Shown here piece after piece: positions 9,278 through 18,043 of a DNA stretch of 25,855 bases; position 1 is the first letter of the stretch; each line of letters starts with the position of its first letter. A program made the translations under genes and the position numbers. The notes below the pieces were generated by a model. That model did no database searches and had not been told where the DNA came from. It saw only the letters and a list, made by a program, of their open reading frames with translations. Location of the stretch: the NCBI GenBank assembly GCA_032718475.1, contig JAUCBJ010000053.1, positions 1 through 25,855 on the forward strand, in the 5' to 3' direction. The DNA comes from Nemertoderma westbladi. Lineage: Eukaryota; Xenacoelomorpha; Nemertodermatida; Nemertodermatidae.

Positions 9278-11422
9278 TTTGAGAGAATAAGTTTGAGAGC
9301 CAGCAAACCCAGGACAAGCAAGCAAATCAACTATGACTGGGAGAAACTCAGAACTGACAATGCTGTAAAGGATGCTTATACAGTAGAGATTCAAAACCGC
9401 TTTGAAGCACTTCAGTCAATGGATGAAGACCAATCCACCGATTCAATATACCAGAATATAATAACAGCCCACAAGGAATCAGCTAAGAGGCATATCCCCC
9501 AGAAAACCAAACGAAAACAGTATGTGCCATGGCAAAACTCTGAGGTTACTTGTAAGAGAGAAGATCTTAAGATAGCCTACAAAGTTAAAACCGAACAACC
9601 AACAACTGAAAACATTAACAAGGTTGAGAAAGCTAAGGACGATCTTAAATTGGCCTACAACATCAGCCAGGAAAAGTACATACAGGATAAAACTGAAGCA
9701 ATTACAACTGCTCACATACAGCAACAATCAAGACTTACCTGGCAAACTGTAAATGAGGTATCTGGTCGGAAAAGTTGTGCAAAGGGGCGCCTCAAAGCCG
9801 ATAGTCCTGAAGAACGTGTTGGGAAGTGGAAAAATCACTTCAGCAACTTGCTTGGGCAGCCACCAAAAATCGAGGTCAGCCCTACAAGGAAAATATGTGA
9901 CAAGATACTACCTATAAAAACAGGGGACTTCACACCTGCCGAACTCCAAAGAAGCATTAAAAGCATGTCCAATAATAAAGCGAGTGGATTAGATGAAATC
10001 CCAGCGGAGGTATGGAAAACCGGAGTGCCTAATAGACCATTATTGAATGTTTGCAACCGGATGTTAAAAGGGGAAAAGCCACCACCAATTTGGACTAAAG
10101 GTCAACTAAAGCCTCTCCCCAAGAAAGGAGACCTCGGCATACCAACAAACTATCGTGGGATCTGTCTGCTTGTGGTAGCTGCCAAAATATACAATAAAAT
10201 GATTCTATATAGGATCATGCCTCACATAGAGAAACTACTGCGTAAGAGCCAAAACGGATTTCGACCAAGTAGATCAATAATAGCTCAGATACTTGCACTA
10301 CGGAGACTGATTGAAGGAATTAAGTCAAAGAATCTCCCCGCAGTCATGACTTTTGTGGACTTCAAGAAGGCATTCGACTCCATCCATAGAGGTAAAATGC
10401 TTGAAATCCTAAGAGCTTATGGAATACCAGAAGTAATTGTTGCTGGCATTGGATTGTTATATTGTGACACAGAAGCGCAGGTACTCTCACCAGATGGTGA
10501 AACTGAGTTTTTCTCAATCCTGGCTGGCGTACTGCAAGGCGACACATTAGCACCATTACTATTTGTAATTGTGCTGGATTACGCAATGAGGACGGCCACA
10601 AAGGGTGAATATCTGGGATTCCCACTTCAAGAACGCAGAAGTAGTAGATATCCGGCAACTACAGTCACAGACACCGACTTTGCGGATGACATCGCCCTGC
10701 TCTCTAATACGCTAGCAGATGCACAGCTTCTACTAAATAAAGTGGAGAGGGCTGCTAAGGAGGTTGGATTGCATATAAATGCTACAAAGACCGAATTCAT
10801 GACCTTGAATGTTGATGGAAACTTGACAACCATTGATAATAATCAACTAAGGAAGGTCGATGACTTCCAGTACCTTGGATCATGGATAGAGAGTAGCAAA
10901 AAGGACATAGAAGTTAGGAAAGCAAAGGCTTGGGTAGCTCTATCAAAAATGGATACCATCTGGAAATCAGATCTCTCCAGGCACCTGAAGACTAAGTTCT
11001 TTCGAGCCACAGTGGAAAGTGTATTTTTATACGGGGGTGAGACCTGGACACTGACTAAATCACTTGAACAACGAATTGATGGTTGCTACACAAGACTACT
11101 AAGGGCAGCCCTAAACGTCAGCTGGAGACAACACATGACAAACGCCGAGCTTTATGGTACAATACCACCTGTATCAACCACCCTCCGTGAACGCAGATTA
11201 AGATTCAGTGGGCACTGCTGGCGAAGTAAAGACGAGGTCATACCAGATCTACTTCTCTGGCAACCAACTCATGGAAAGCGTAGTCGTGGACGACCGGCCA
11301 TAACATATATAGATCAACTTGAAAGGGATACTGAACTTGGGAGAAACGAAATTGCGACAACTATGGAGAATCGGGAAGCCTGGAAGGATCTCATTTCCAC
11401 TGTCCGAGTTCGCTCGACCTAG
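9278..11422 (+). CDS. LINE reverse transcriptase ORF2, N-terminally truncated
   Basis: The frame is open from the junction to the TAG at 11420-11422 (about 714 codons) and is also open backward into the 21-bp array by chance. There is no in-frame ATG until about 9420, which fits truncation. Order: linker with WQTVNEVSGRK; pre-RT segment SNNKASGLDEIPAEVW; NYRGICLL; NGFRPSRS; FVDFKKAFDS (10352-10381); LQGDTLAPLLF; catalytic FADD (10679-10690); KVGL-like EVGLHINATKTEFM; thumb segment YLGSWI; C-terminal LYGGETWTLTK, LRFSGHCWR and GKRSRGRP blocks, ending in a REAW motif as in RTE elements. All RT motifs are present without a frameshift, so the copy is young or was recently active. It cannot be autonomous without the endonuclease part. 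Confidence 0.92.
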   Translation, partial: FERISLRASKPRTSKQINYDWEKLRTDNAVKDAYTVEIQNRFEALQSMDEDQSTDSIYQNIITAHKESAKRHIPQKTKRKQYVPWQNSEVTCKREDLKIAYKVKTEQPTTENINKVEKAKDDLKLAYNISQEKYIQDKTEAITTAHIQQQSRLTWQTVNEVSGRKSCAKGRLKADSPEERVGKWKNHFSNLLGQPPKIEVSPTRKICDKILPIKTGDFTPAELQRSIKSMSNNKASGLDEIPAEVWKTGVPNRPLLNVCNRMLKGEKPPPIWTKGQLKPLPKKGDLGIPTNYRGICLLVVAAKIYNKMILYRIMPHIEKLLRKSQNGFRPSRSIIAQILALRRLIEGIKSKNLPAVMTFVDFKKAFDSIHRGKMLEILRAYGIPEVIVAGIGLLYCDTEAQVLSPDGETEFFSILAGVLQGDTLAPLLFVIVLDYAMRTATKGEYLGFPLQERRSSRYPATTVTDTDFADDIALLSNTLADAQLLLNKVERAAKEVGLHINATKTEFMTLNVDGNLTTIDNNQLRKVDDFQYLGSWIESSKKDIEVRKAKAWVALSKMDTIWKSDLSRHLKTKFFRATVESVFLYGGETWTLTKSLEQRIDGCYTRLLRAALNVSWRQHMTNAELYGTIPPVSTTLRERRLRFSGHCWRSKDEVIPDLLLWQPTHGKRSRGRPAITYIDQLERDTELGRNEIATTMENREAWKDLISTVRVRST

Positions 11423-11434
11423 TAGTAGTAGTAG
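9278..11434 (+). mobile_element. 5'-truncated RTE-like non-LTR retrotransposon inserted in the 21-bp array
   Basis: The unit between the two array halves is a non-LTR element. It lacks the apurinic-type endonuclease domain expected upstream of RT and starts inside the endonuclease-RT linker, so it is 5' truncated. It ends in (TAG)5 at 11420-11434, and the stop codon is the first TAG, so there is practically no 3' UTR. Very short 3' ends made of simple AT-rich repeats are described for the RTE clade. Flanking 10-bp duplications support a single insertion. Clade assignment rests on motif resemblance (BovB-like C-terminus) and is not certain. Confidence 0.88.
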
Positions 11435-12033
11435 TATAAATAATATCTTAGTGATTATAAATAATACCTTAGTGATTATAAATAATATCTTAGTGATTAT
11501 AAATAATATCTTAGTGATTATAAATAACATCTTAGTGATTTTAAATAATATCTTAGTGATTATAAATAATATCTTAGTCATTTTAAATAATATCTTAGTC
11601 ATTATAAATAATATCTTATTGGTTATAAATAATATCTTAGCGATTATAATTAATATCTTAGTGATTATAAATAATATCTTAGTGATTATAAATAATATCT
11701 TAGTGATTATAAATAATATCTTAGTGATTATAAATAATATCTTAGTGATTATAAATAATATCTTAGTGATTATAAATAATATCTTAGTGATTATAAATAA
11801 TATCTTAGTGATTATAAATAATATCTTAGTGATTATAAATAATATCTTAGTGATTATAAATAATATCTTAGTGATTATAAATAATATCTTAGTCATTATA
11901 AATAATATCTTAGTCATTATAAATAATATCTTAGTGATTATAAATAATATCTTAGTCATTATAAATAATATCTTAGTGATTATAAATAGTATCTTAGTGA
12001 TTATAAATAATATCTTAGAGATTATTAATAGAT
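11435..12033. repeat. 21-bp minisatellite array, right half
   Basis: About 28 copies of the same 21-bp unit as at 8709-9277, starting with the duplicated TATAAATAAT. The first third (to about 11660) carries more variants (AATACC, AATAACATC, TTATTGGTT, AATTAATATC); copies from about 11660 to 11890 are almost perfect; the last few vary again (TAGTCATT, AATAGTATC, TTAGAGATTATTAATAG). Degenerate ends and a homogeneous middle are typical of unequal exchange. The first 10 bp are the right copy of the target-site duplication of the LINE. Confidence 0.97.
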
Positions 12034-12289
12034 TTAGTGGAAACTGAATATTTTGGAGATTTACCTAGTGAAAATGGTTATTTTTAGTCGATAAAGGCCA
12101 GTTAGTTAATGATTGACATTTAAAATTGGCATTACCAGTGTAGTAAATAGTTTGTACTTCAAAGCGAATTACAAGTTTGGGAATTTGATAAAATACCTAT
12201 AGAGCGAGAATAAACCCTTTTGAGAATAAAACGGACCGGGGACAGACCTTCTAAAAAGACGCCTAAAAATCAGACATATGCGGTACGCA
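12034..12289. other. Unique spacer, no feature seen
   Basis: AT-rich sequence between the 21-bp array and the foldback element. I see no coding or structural signal; the short open frames here overlap the foldback arm and have no recognisable protein pattern. Confidence 0.5.
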
Positions 12290-12662
12290 GCAAACTTCGC
12301 CCGCGCGTCCAATCTTCGCCCGGAGCAATCTTCGCCCTCGAAATGAGCAACTATCGAACGGCGGAAACCTTCGCCCGAAGGCAATCTTCGCCCGCGAGCA
12401 CCCTTCGCCCACTAAACAATTATTGTTTTGGTTAGAAAAAGCCGTCTCTGTAACCTGCTCCTTTCCCCCAATTGGTAACAACATCGTTAATTGTTTTGGT
12501 TAGAAAAAGCTGTCTCTTTAACCTGCTCCGTTCCCTCAATTGGTAACTTTAATGGTGATTAACACAAATCTTATTGGGCGAAGGTTGCTCGCGGGCGAAG
12601 ATTGCCTTGCGGGCGAATGTTTCCCCCGGGAGAAGGTTGTACGCGGGCGAAGGTTGCACCCA
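12290..12662. mobile_element. Foldback-type element with arms built from CTTCGCCCG / GGGCGAAG motifs
   Basis: The left arm (12290-12417) repeats CTTCGCCC several times in phrases such as GGCAATCTTCGCCCGCGAGC. The right arm (about 12573-12662) carries the reverse complement (GCTCGCGGGCGAAGATTGCC). The inner 45-50 bp of the arms match at most positions; the outer parts also match, but the left arm has an extra block of about 40 bp. The arms flank a 127-bp AT-richer core that is itself a tandem duplication. Inverted arms made of short internal repeats around a small core are the plan of foldback transposons; no transposase is present. The arms are GC-rich against AT-rich surroundings. I could not define a target-site duplication. 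Confidence 0.65.
12422..12548. repeat. 68-bp-period tandem duplication in the foldback core
   Basis: ATTGTTTTGGTTAGAAAAAG begins at 12422 and again at 12490. Each copy runs on through GTCTCT, AACCTGCTCC and CAATTGGTAAC with a handful of differences. It fills almost the whole loop between the GC-rich inverted arms. Confidence 0.88.
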
Positions 12663-13047
12663 ACCACATATGCCTCTATTCCTCAGTTAAATTTGACTCG
12701 CGACTTCACACCTTCATATAAGCTTCAAATAACCTGAAATATCTTTCCCGAAAATGCAAGGCAATTTAGTTTTACCCAAAGAGTGTTACGTACCGCACAT
12801 TCAAATGCCTTTTGAAAATCTATAAATCCACAGTAAAGTTGATTTCCGTGAGATGAAGACAGTTTATCAACAAACAGATGGTCTTGAACAGATTATCCTG
12901 TAGCTGTAACCCGTAGAGACCTGTGAGACGTTTAACGCCTTAAAACCTTCTGCCCCCCACCAGGAGATTCTGAATGGTAAGTCTACCTTTATTCTTATAA
13001 ATTGGCGTTACCAGACCCGCCCCGCCACCTACCGCCCGCCCGCCCCG
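12663..13047. other. Non-coding spacer with a GC-rich CCCGCC-type tract
   Basis: No coding signal. At about 13011-13051 there is a strongly strand-biased C-rich tract (CCCGCCCCGCC, CCGCCCGCCCGCCCCGC) that abuts the point where the neighbouring minus-strand LINE remnant stops, so it may mark a deletion or rearrangement junction. Confidence 0.5.
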
Positions 13048-14259
13048 CTCTGTAGAAATTAGAAGAGAGCACATAGTATTAAACAAAAGGTATATTAGTG
13101 GAGTAAGGGCAACTTTACCTTCAATGAAGAACTCTTAGTAGCATATCCATTCATTGCGCCCTGTGTCTTTTGAGTCTGTCGATAGCGATGTTTGTTTCAT
13201 ACTCCGAGAAGGGGTGACACAGATTATTTTCATTAAATCTGTAGTTATTACCATCTATGATCTCCTCCCATATCCGAAAATTCTGGCATTCCAACAAATA
13301 GATTCCGAAAGTTTTCTTCGAAGTCAGCAAGAGATCATTTAGATTTTGATGAGTTAGTTTTGTTACTGACTGAATTTTTCTCATTCACCTCCATACTTAA
13401 CTGTTCCAAATTATTGGACTAGTCACGTCTGCAGTTTGCCCGTGCTCGTCGCAGTGTCTTACAATACATACTACGTGTGTAGGATAGAAAGATTTTAGAC
13501 CCCACTATCTGATCAGACTTCTACTTATGAGTGCATTCCTAAAAATGTGGTCCGATTACAAGACATTCATCATAGATACTCATCAACGTCTTCTTTAACG
13601 ATATCTTTGAGTCCGCAGTTATTATATTCCTTCTCGTAAATTGGCGAATATTTACCCAGTTTGAACACTTCCTTGGACATTAGAGAGGTGCCCCCGAGTG
13701 TGTGACCCTTGTGGTAGTCAGTAGAGAACCTGTTTTTAAACACTTAGGGAAGTCTAAGGTCATTCGAAACTCGGTACCGATGACGGCTATTCCTGCCTCC
13801 CAAATGAGGTTTCGATCCTTCTGACGTAGAAAGAAATTCGACACTTAATGGGAATGGATGGTCTGGATTAGGTTTACCGAGGCAGTAAGCACATTCAATT
13901 TCCAATTCATCTTGTGCGCTTTGCACCCTTAGACTCTCAACAACGTTATCTGGGTTTTATGCGATATTCCAACAGACCTTTGGATATTACGTTTTTTTCG
14001 TATTTAAAACCTTATTATTAATCGATCTACTCAGGAGCTTTTAAACCGCATTATTCTTCCTAATTTCCAGACCCAATGTATGTCAGCCATGTTTGGGATT
14101 CCTGCATTCATTTTTTGAAGCATACAGTTACTAAATATTTTTATCCAGTGTGCAAATAACTCTTACCTATACAATATATAGGCACGCTTTTTACTGCGCC
14201 TCCTCTTTACACTTAGTCCATGTTCGTCTCATAGATATGCATTAGTACACGATCGTGGG
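13048..14259 (-). pseudogene. Decayed LINE fragment, copy A (CR1/Jockey/L2-like group), 3' truncated
   Basis: Read on the minus strand, 14259 to about 13399 is a block nearly identical to 23788-24646 on the plus strand. It includes a frame with ECAYCLGKPNPDHPFPLSVE (13926-13744) that I cannot assign. From about 13384 the sequence resembles the pre-RT linker of LINEs: IWEEIIDGNNYRFNENN, then YETNIAIDRLKRHRAQ and a stop, then in another frame EFFIEGKVALTPLIYLLFN, the usual 'EFF..L.P.L..LFN' start of RT. Similarity ends at about 13048 at a GC-rich tract. Stops and frame changes show it is dead. That the 860-bp block belongs to the same LINE is inferred from both copies having LINE RT sequence on the same side. 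Confidence 0.7.
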
Positions 14260-14562
14260 GCGTCGCGCAGCACGCGAACTTTAGCAAGTTCGATTTGATC
14301 TGGAGTCAAAATTTCGAGAGATATTTGCCCGTAATATTTGGTGTTAAAATTTAATTGTTAATGTAAATGTCGATGTTGATATATGATTCTAGTTCTAGGA
14401 GTCTAATATTCTATCCTGTCAATATCGCAGCATAGTTTTTATTTTCTCCTAATTTCGTCATATTTGTGACGATTCTCCTCCACTGGAGAGTTTTTTTTTT
14501 GCTGCGTGTAGTTTTGCTGGTGTATTCATAGTGGGCCCTTTTCCTGATTTGGGGCAGAGTAA
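14260..14562. other. Unassigned sequence next to LINE copy A
   Basis: No protein pattern recognised. It lies just upstream of LINE copy A (minus orientation), beyond the point where homology with copy B stops, so it may be unique DNA or a 5' part of the LINE missing from the other copy. A small hairpin CGAACT-TTAGC-AAGTTCG lies near 14276. Confidence 0.4.
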
Positions 14563-15243
14563 GCCCGATGCGCACATGAGCTTTCATCTTTCATCATTCA
14601 AGTAAATATGTTGCCTAGCAACTTAAAATTTTATCATTATAAACTTTATTTATTTGCAATTATTTTAAAATTTAATTTATTAAGATATATCGTATGTATA
14701 TCGGATATATCGTATGTTTATTTTCTTATAACTTTTTTGAAAATGGATGAAGATATCGCGGCTGGGTTGTTTCCCTACAGTATAGAATGGATGATAAAGA
14801 TAAGGTGTCGATTTTTTATTCATCCAAATAATCAGAAAATATGAATGAAATGAGTTATAGGTAAACTATACTATATGAGTTAAGAGAATATGATAATAAG
14901 TTCTTCAATTATATTTGTATAAGTGAAAACCATGTTGAGAATGTTCAATATTAAAAAATAGTTTTGAAAATTGGCAATTTATCATAATGGATACTTCGGT
15001 TTTGCAATATAATATATACAAACTATACTACTACAAACTTTATATAACCATACATATGGAAATCCATCACTTCTTTCACCTTTCAAAAAAATAGAACATA
15101 CCACACTGCAATTTGAAAGATGAAAGTTGATAGATGAAAGACCTTGTGTGAATGCCTCCATAGACGGCAGTGTTTTCTAAAATTATAAAAGTGAAAGATG
15201 ATAGATGGATGATTAAAGATGAAAGCTCATGTGTGCATCGGGC
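14563..15243. mobile_element. Non-autonomous TIR element (MITE-like), 681 bp
   Basis: The ends are inverted repeats: 14563-14600 starts GCCCGATGCGCACATGAGC, and the complement of 15206-15243 starts GCCCGATGCACACATGAGC. They match at 35 of 38 positions. The interior is AT-rich with more copies of a CTTTCATCTTTCA / GATGAAAG motif near 15070-15205, and no transposase. I could not see a clear target-site duplication, so the superfamily is not assigned. A 78-codon open frame inside has no recognisable features and is probably chance. Confidence 0.6.
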
Positions 15244-16110
15244 CTTGCAGCCAAAACTAGCCTTTATAAGTACCCTGAAATTTTGCATGTATATACTACT
15301 CACCAAGGCGCATCGTGTGGGATAGGTCACATATCTGGGAAAAATCTGGTTTCCATGGCAACGGACTTAGAAAAAAGTCGATGTATTTCGAGTCAATATT
15401 TATAAGTCTATTTGTAGCAAAATATATAAACTTCTTGGGGTTTCTCAACTCGACCATAAGGCCATAGTACAAATTTTAAAAATGATAATTTGAAGCATAA
15501 AGTTAAGGTGTTATAACTTGGGACCAACCCCTACCTCCTCTACTATATGACTTATTCTGCAAACGAAGTGTTTTGATATCTTTAGTTTTGATATAAAAAT
15601 CATTCATTTGGGCATAAACTATACAATAAAATGCTCTGAAACTTAGTTTGTTTTATATGGACCACAAGCTGGAACATTTTTTTAAAACTCAAACTTTCCA
15701 GAAATATCCGGTTACAATGGTAACAACGGTTATCTATATAATTGGACTTGAACTGGCGAATTGTCTATATCATTCAAGTCAATATTTAAAACTCTATTTA
15801 TATCAAAACCGCAATAGATATAAACTTGCCATTGCCCTTATTGCCATTGCCATTGGCCGAGCCCATTGAGGTTAATCATCTGATAATTGAAAAATGATAA
15901 TTTGAAGCGTTAAGGTTAAGGGATTATAACTTGGGACAAAGTCCTACCCCCACTATATTCCTTATTCTTCATCCGAATTACATTGTTAAATTTTTCAGTC
16001 TCCATGACAACCGCTACAAACAGACGTTTTGATCAAAAAATTTATTTTAATAAAAACTACGCTATAAAACATCCTGGAAGTCGTTGTGTCACTTGAACCA
16101 CAACTCAGAC
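15244..16110. repeat. Diverged long-period repeat (about 412 bp)
   Basis: Landmarks recur: AATGATAATTTGAAGC at about 15481 and 15893, each followed within 20-25 bp by TTATAACTTGGGAC and CCTAC..C..C.ACTATAT. A segment with GTTTCCATGGCAACGG and GAGTCAATATTTATAA (about 15350-15405) recurs as GGTTACAATGGTAACAACGG and AAGTCAATATTTAAAA (about 15710-15790). So at least two diverged copies lie in tandem. No coding potential is evident. It may be part of a larger repeat family. Confidence 0.6.
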
Positions 16111-16135
16111 ATAAATGTAAAACTCGAAACTTGTA

Positions 16136-16408
16136 GAAGTAAAGTAAAGTAAAGTAAATTTTCTTCGGCCGCTTGGCCAGGGATTACGCACAAAGTCTGA
16201 CGACTTATTTCCAGTGCGGTCCCCCCAGAACTTTACTCCCCAGAGGAAACTCTAGTACTCATTTAGCTACCACTTAAGGATGCAAGGCAGAGATGAGCCC
16301 TGGCTGGTCCCTTTAAAGCATTCGTGCCGAAACGAAAACTGCCCTGGCCCATGTGAGGATCGTACAGGAGATGTGAATTCAATGCAACCACTACACCAAG
16401 GTGGAACC
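16136..16408 (-). mobile_element. tRNA-derived SINE with (TTTAC)n tail
   Basis: On the minus strand the element starts near GGTTCCACCTTGGTGTAGTGG. It carries an A-box-like TGGTGTAGTGGTTG (16385-16398) and, further in, a degenerate B-box-like GTACGATCCTCAC (16353-16365), the spacing expected for an internal RNA polymerase III promoter. A tRNA-unrelated body of about 190 bp follows (CACTGGAAATAAGTCGTCAG, CCCTGGCCAAGCGGCCG), and the 3' end is (TTTAC)n at 16136-16158. Short GTAGAA words on both sides could be a remnant target-site duplication, but this is weak. The family is not named; the head looks closest to a Glu/Gly-type tRNA. Confidence 0.72.
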
Positions 16409-16602
16409 TAGTTCTCTAGTAGAAATCTATAGTTGCCATGATAACGGGAGTTGAATTAAGGCATATGGATGGATATGCCTCTTAACTAGGCAAAGCAATG
16501 AACTGATGAGTGAAAGTTTGTCTAATTTTCCTTAGCTTCGTGGTTGCATTTCCTTTAGGAAATGCCTTTCTAGTAACAACTAAACTAAAAACTAAACTAA
16601 AC
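16409..16602. other. Spacer with a (CTAAA)n-like tract
   Basis: Unassigned AT-rich sequence that ends in AACTAAACTAAAAACTAAAC and similar at about 16577-16604. On the minus strand this reads as a (GTTTA)n tail directly following the 85-bp repeat at 16603-16687, which would suit the 3' end of another SINE. Confidence 0.4.
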
Positions 16603-16687
16603 TAATAATGGGTGGGGCAGGGAATAATCTCGAATTTTTTCAGGATACCCACCCAGTATCGATCCAACAAGGAAGAAAACAAAACTT
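16603..16687 (-). repeat. 85-bp inverted repeat, left copy
   Basis: It begins TAATAATGGGTGGGGCAG, runs through TCAGGATACCCACCCAGTAT and CGATCCAACAAGGAAGAAAA, and ends AAAACTT. The reverse complement of 18368-18452 matches at roughly nine positions in ten. Either these are two copies of one short element in opposite orientation (the left copy has a (GTTTA)n-like tail), or they are terminal inverted repeats of a 1.85-kb element. Confidence 0.8.
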
Positions 16688-17246
16688 CCTTCCTGACTGC
16701 GATCCGCACCGTTGCAATACGTATGTGACATAATTAATTATTTGGACAACAGGCCACAACCCATGGTTTCCACCTCATGTCAGAAAACCGGACCCCTGCA
16801 ATTAATTATGCCACGACTGTCTTTGCAAATTCTATTGATTTGCTTACAGGATGTTCTGGCGCCAACGTCGATATGTCATGACCGGCTGTGTCAATGAGAT
16901 AATAATGTCCAATAGTGTCCGCCTGACTTTTCTATTTCGCGATTATGGATGATTATTTGTTGAAAACCATTGTGACCATGTGAACTCCGGATTCGGTTAT
17001 TCTAAGTTTATTTTTGTAATAGTTGTAATCCAATGTTGTGATATCACCAAAATTTAAGAATATTCGGCTTTGATTAGATCACCGCAATCCTACGCGCAAG
17101 TGAATATTACTATTATCATATACTATTAGTGAAATTCGCTTTTGACATTAATAAAGAACTATTTTATTCGATAAAAAAAAGTAAGCAGAAAACAATGTTT
17201 TTCACTCATTTTCAATTTAGCGAAATAATACTATTATGTCCGAATG

Positions 17247-17297
17247 GTTGAGTTTTACACGAGTTGGCAGGTTTTGCCAACGAGTGGAAAACTCAAC
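17247..17297. repeat. 51-bp near-perfect hairpin
   Basis: GTTGAGTTTT, then ACACGAGTTGGCA, pairs with TGCCAACGAGTGG and AAAACTCAAC. The arms are about 23 bp with two mismatches and a loop of about 4 bases. Another CACGAGGGC follows directly. It could be a cruciform-forming sequence or an end of a small inverted-repeat element. Confidence 0.8.
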
Positions 17298-17382
17298 ACA
17301 CGAGGGCAGTATAACTTAATTTTGCTCAATTTTGAAATTATTAGTGAGAAAAAGAGCCTTTTTCAAATAAAACTACTTACTT

Positions 17383-17430
17383 ACGTAAATTATGTTTTTA
17401 TTAAAAAATTTACAAAAATGTAAATTACGT
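17383..17430. repeat. AT-rich hairpin
   Basis: ACGTAAATTATGTTTTT at 17383-17399 is the near inverse of AAAAATGTAAATTACGT ending at 17430; 15 of 17 positions pair, with a loop of about 14 bases. No further function is visible. Confidence 0.6.
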
Positions 17431-18021
17431 CAAAATACGATTGATAAGAAGATTTGATTTGATTTAATTATTTCCTTTCACAAATCGGCCGCACATGAGA
17501 GAGGATCTCCTGGAAATATAGTCGCCATCATTAATTTATATTTATAAGGGTATTAAATAGTTAGTTACGATGCTATGCAGTTATATGTCAACAGTTCATT
17601 AGTTCAGAAATTAATTGAATATTTAATTTGCGTGTGAGTGATCTAATAAATAAAAATTTATTTGTAGTCATCATAAATTGTCATTACAGATCTGAATAGA
17701 TAGACCACAGTTTTAAGACAAATGAGTCTCTCATATTCCACACATTTTAATAATTATTGGAGTATAGCCTCCTCAATTATTGTTGGTAGGTAAGTGCAGT
17801 CTAGTCTACTTCCAGCTCCTCCTTTAGTTATCGGAATACCAGCATCATACTTCCACCCAGGTCACCAGTTCGATCCCACATGAACGTCAACTACGACTTT
17901 CTCCGTCTTCTCTTCATTATAATAATAAACTATCACATTTAAAACATTTAAACATTCGAATGCCCATATCTGATTATTCCCAAGGAAGTATATTATATTT
18001 TTAAATATTTTACTTCCTTGT

Positions 18022-18043
18022 CCCCCCCCCCCCCCGGCCCCCC
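18022..18043. repeat. Poly-C tract interrupted by GG
   Basis: Fourteen C, then GG (18036-18037), then six C. Such tracts are prone to slippage and sequencing error, so the exact length is uncertain. The complementary strand could form a G-quadruplex. Confidence 0.9.

Noticed and set aside
8718-9330. Open frames of INNILVI (plus) and TKILFII (minus) repeats
   Set aside because: Produced on both strands by a stop-free 21-bp unit; no start context or protein features.
9479-10833. Minus-strand open frames of 68-98 codons
   Set aside because: Antisense shadows of the LINE RT frame.
8709-12033. CRISPR-like regular repeats
   Set aside because: The 21-bp units are directly adjacent with no unique spacers, next to eukaryotic retroelements; this is a minisatellite.
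12169-12737. Short open frames on both strands over the foldback element
   Set aside because: They follow the inverted GC-rich arms and have no recognisable domain.
14608-14844. 78-codon plus-strand frame inside the TIR element
   Set aside because: AT-rich, no homology pattern, and too short for a transposase.
15648-15869. 73-codon plus-strand frame
   Set aside because: Lies across the 412-bp-period repeat and has no conserved pattern in the other copy.
16353-16398. A functional tRNA gene
   Set aside because: A- and B-box-like words are present, but there is no acceptor stem pairing and the body and tail are those of a SINE.
18022-18043. G-quadruplex regulatory element
   Set aside because: A single homopolymer tract with no associated gene; more likely slippage or a sequencing artefact.
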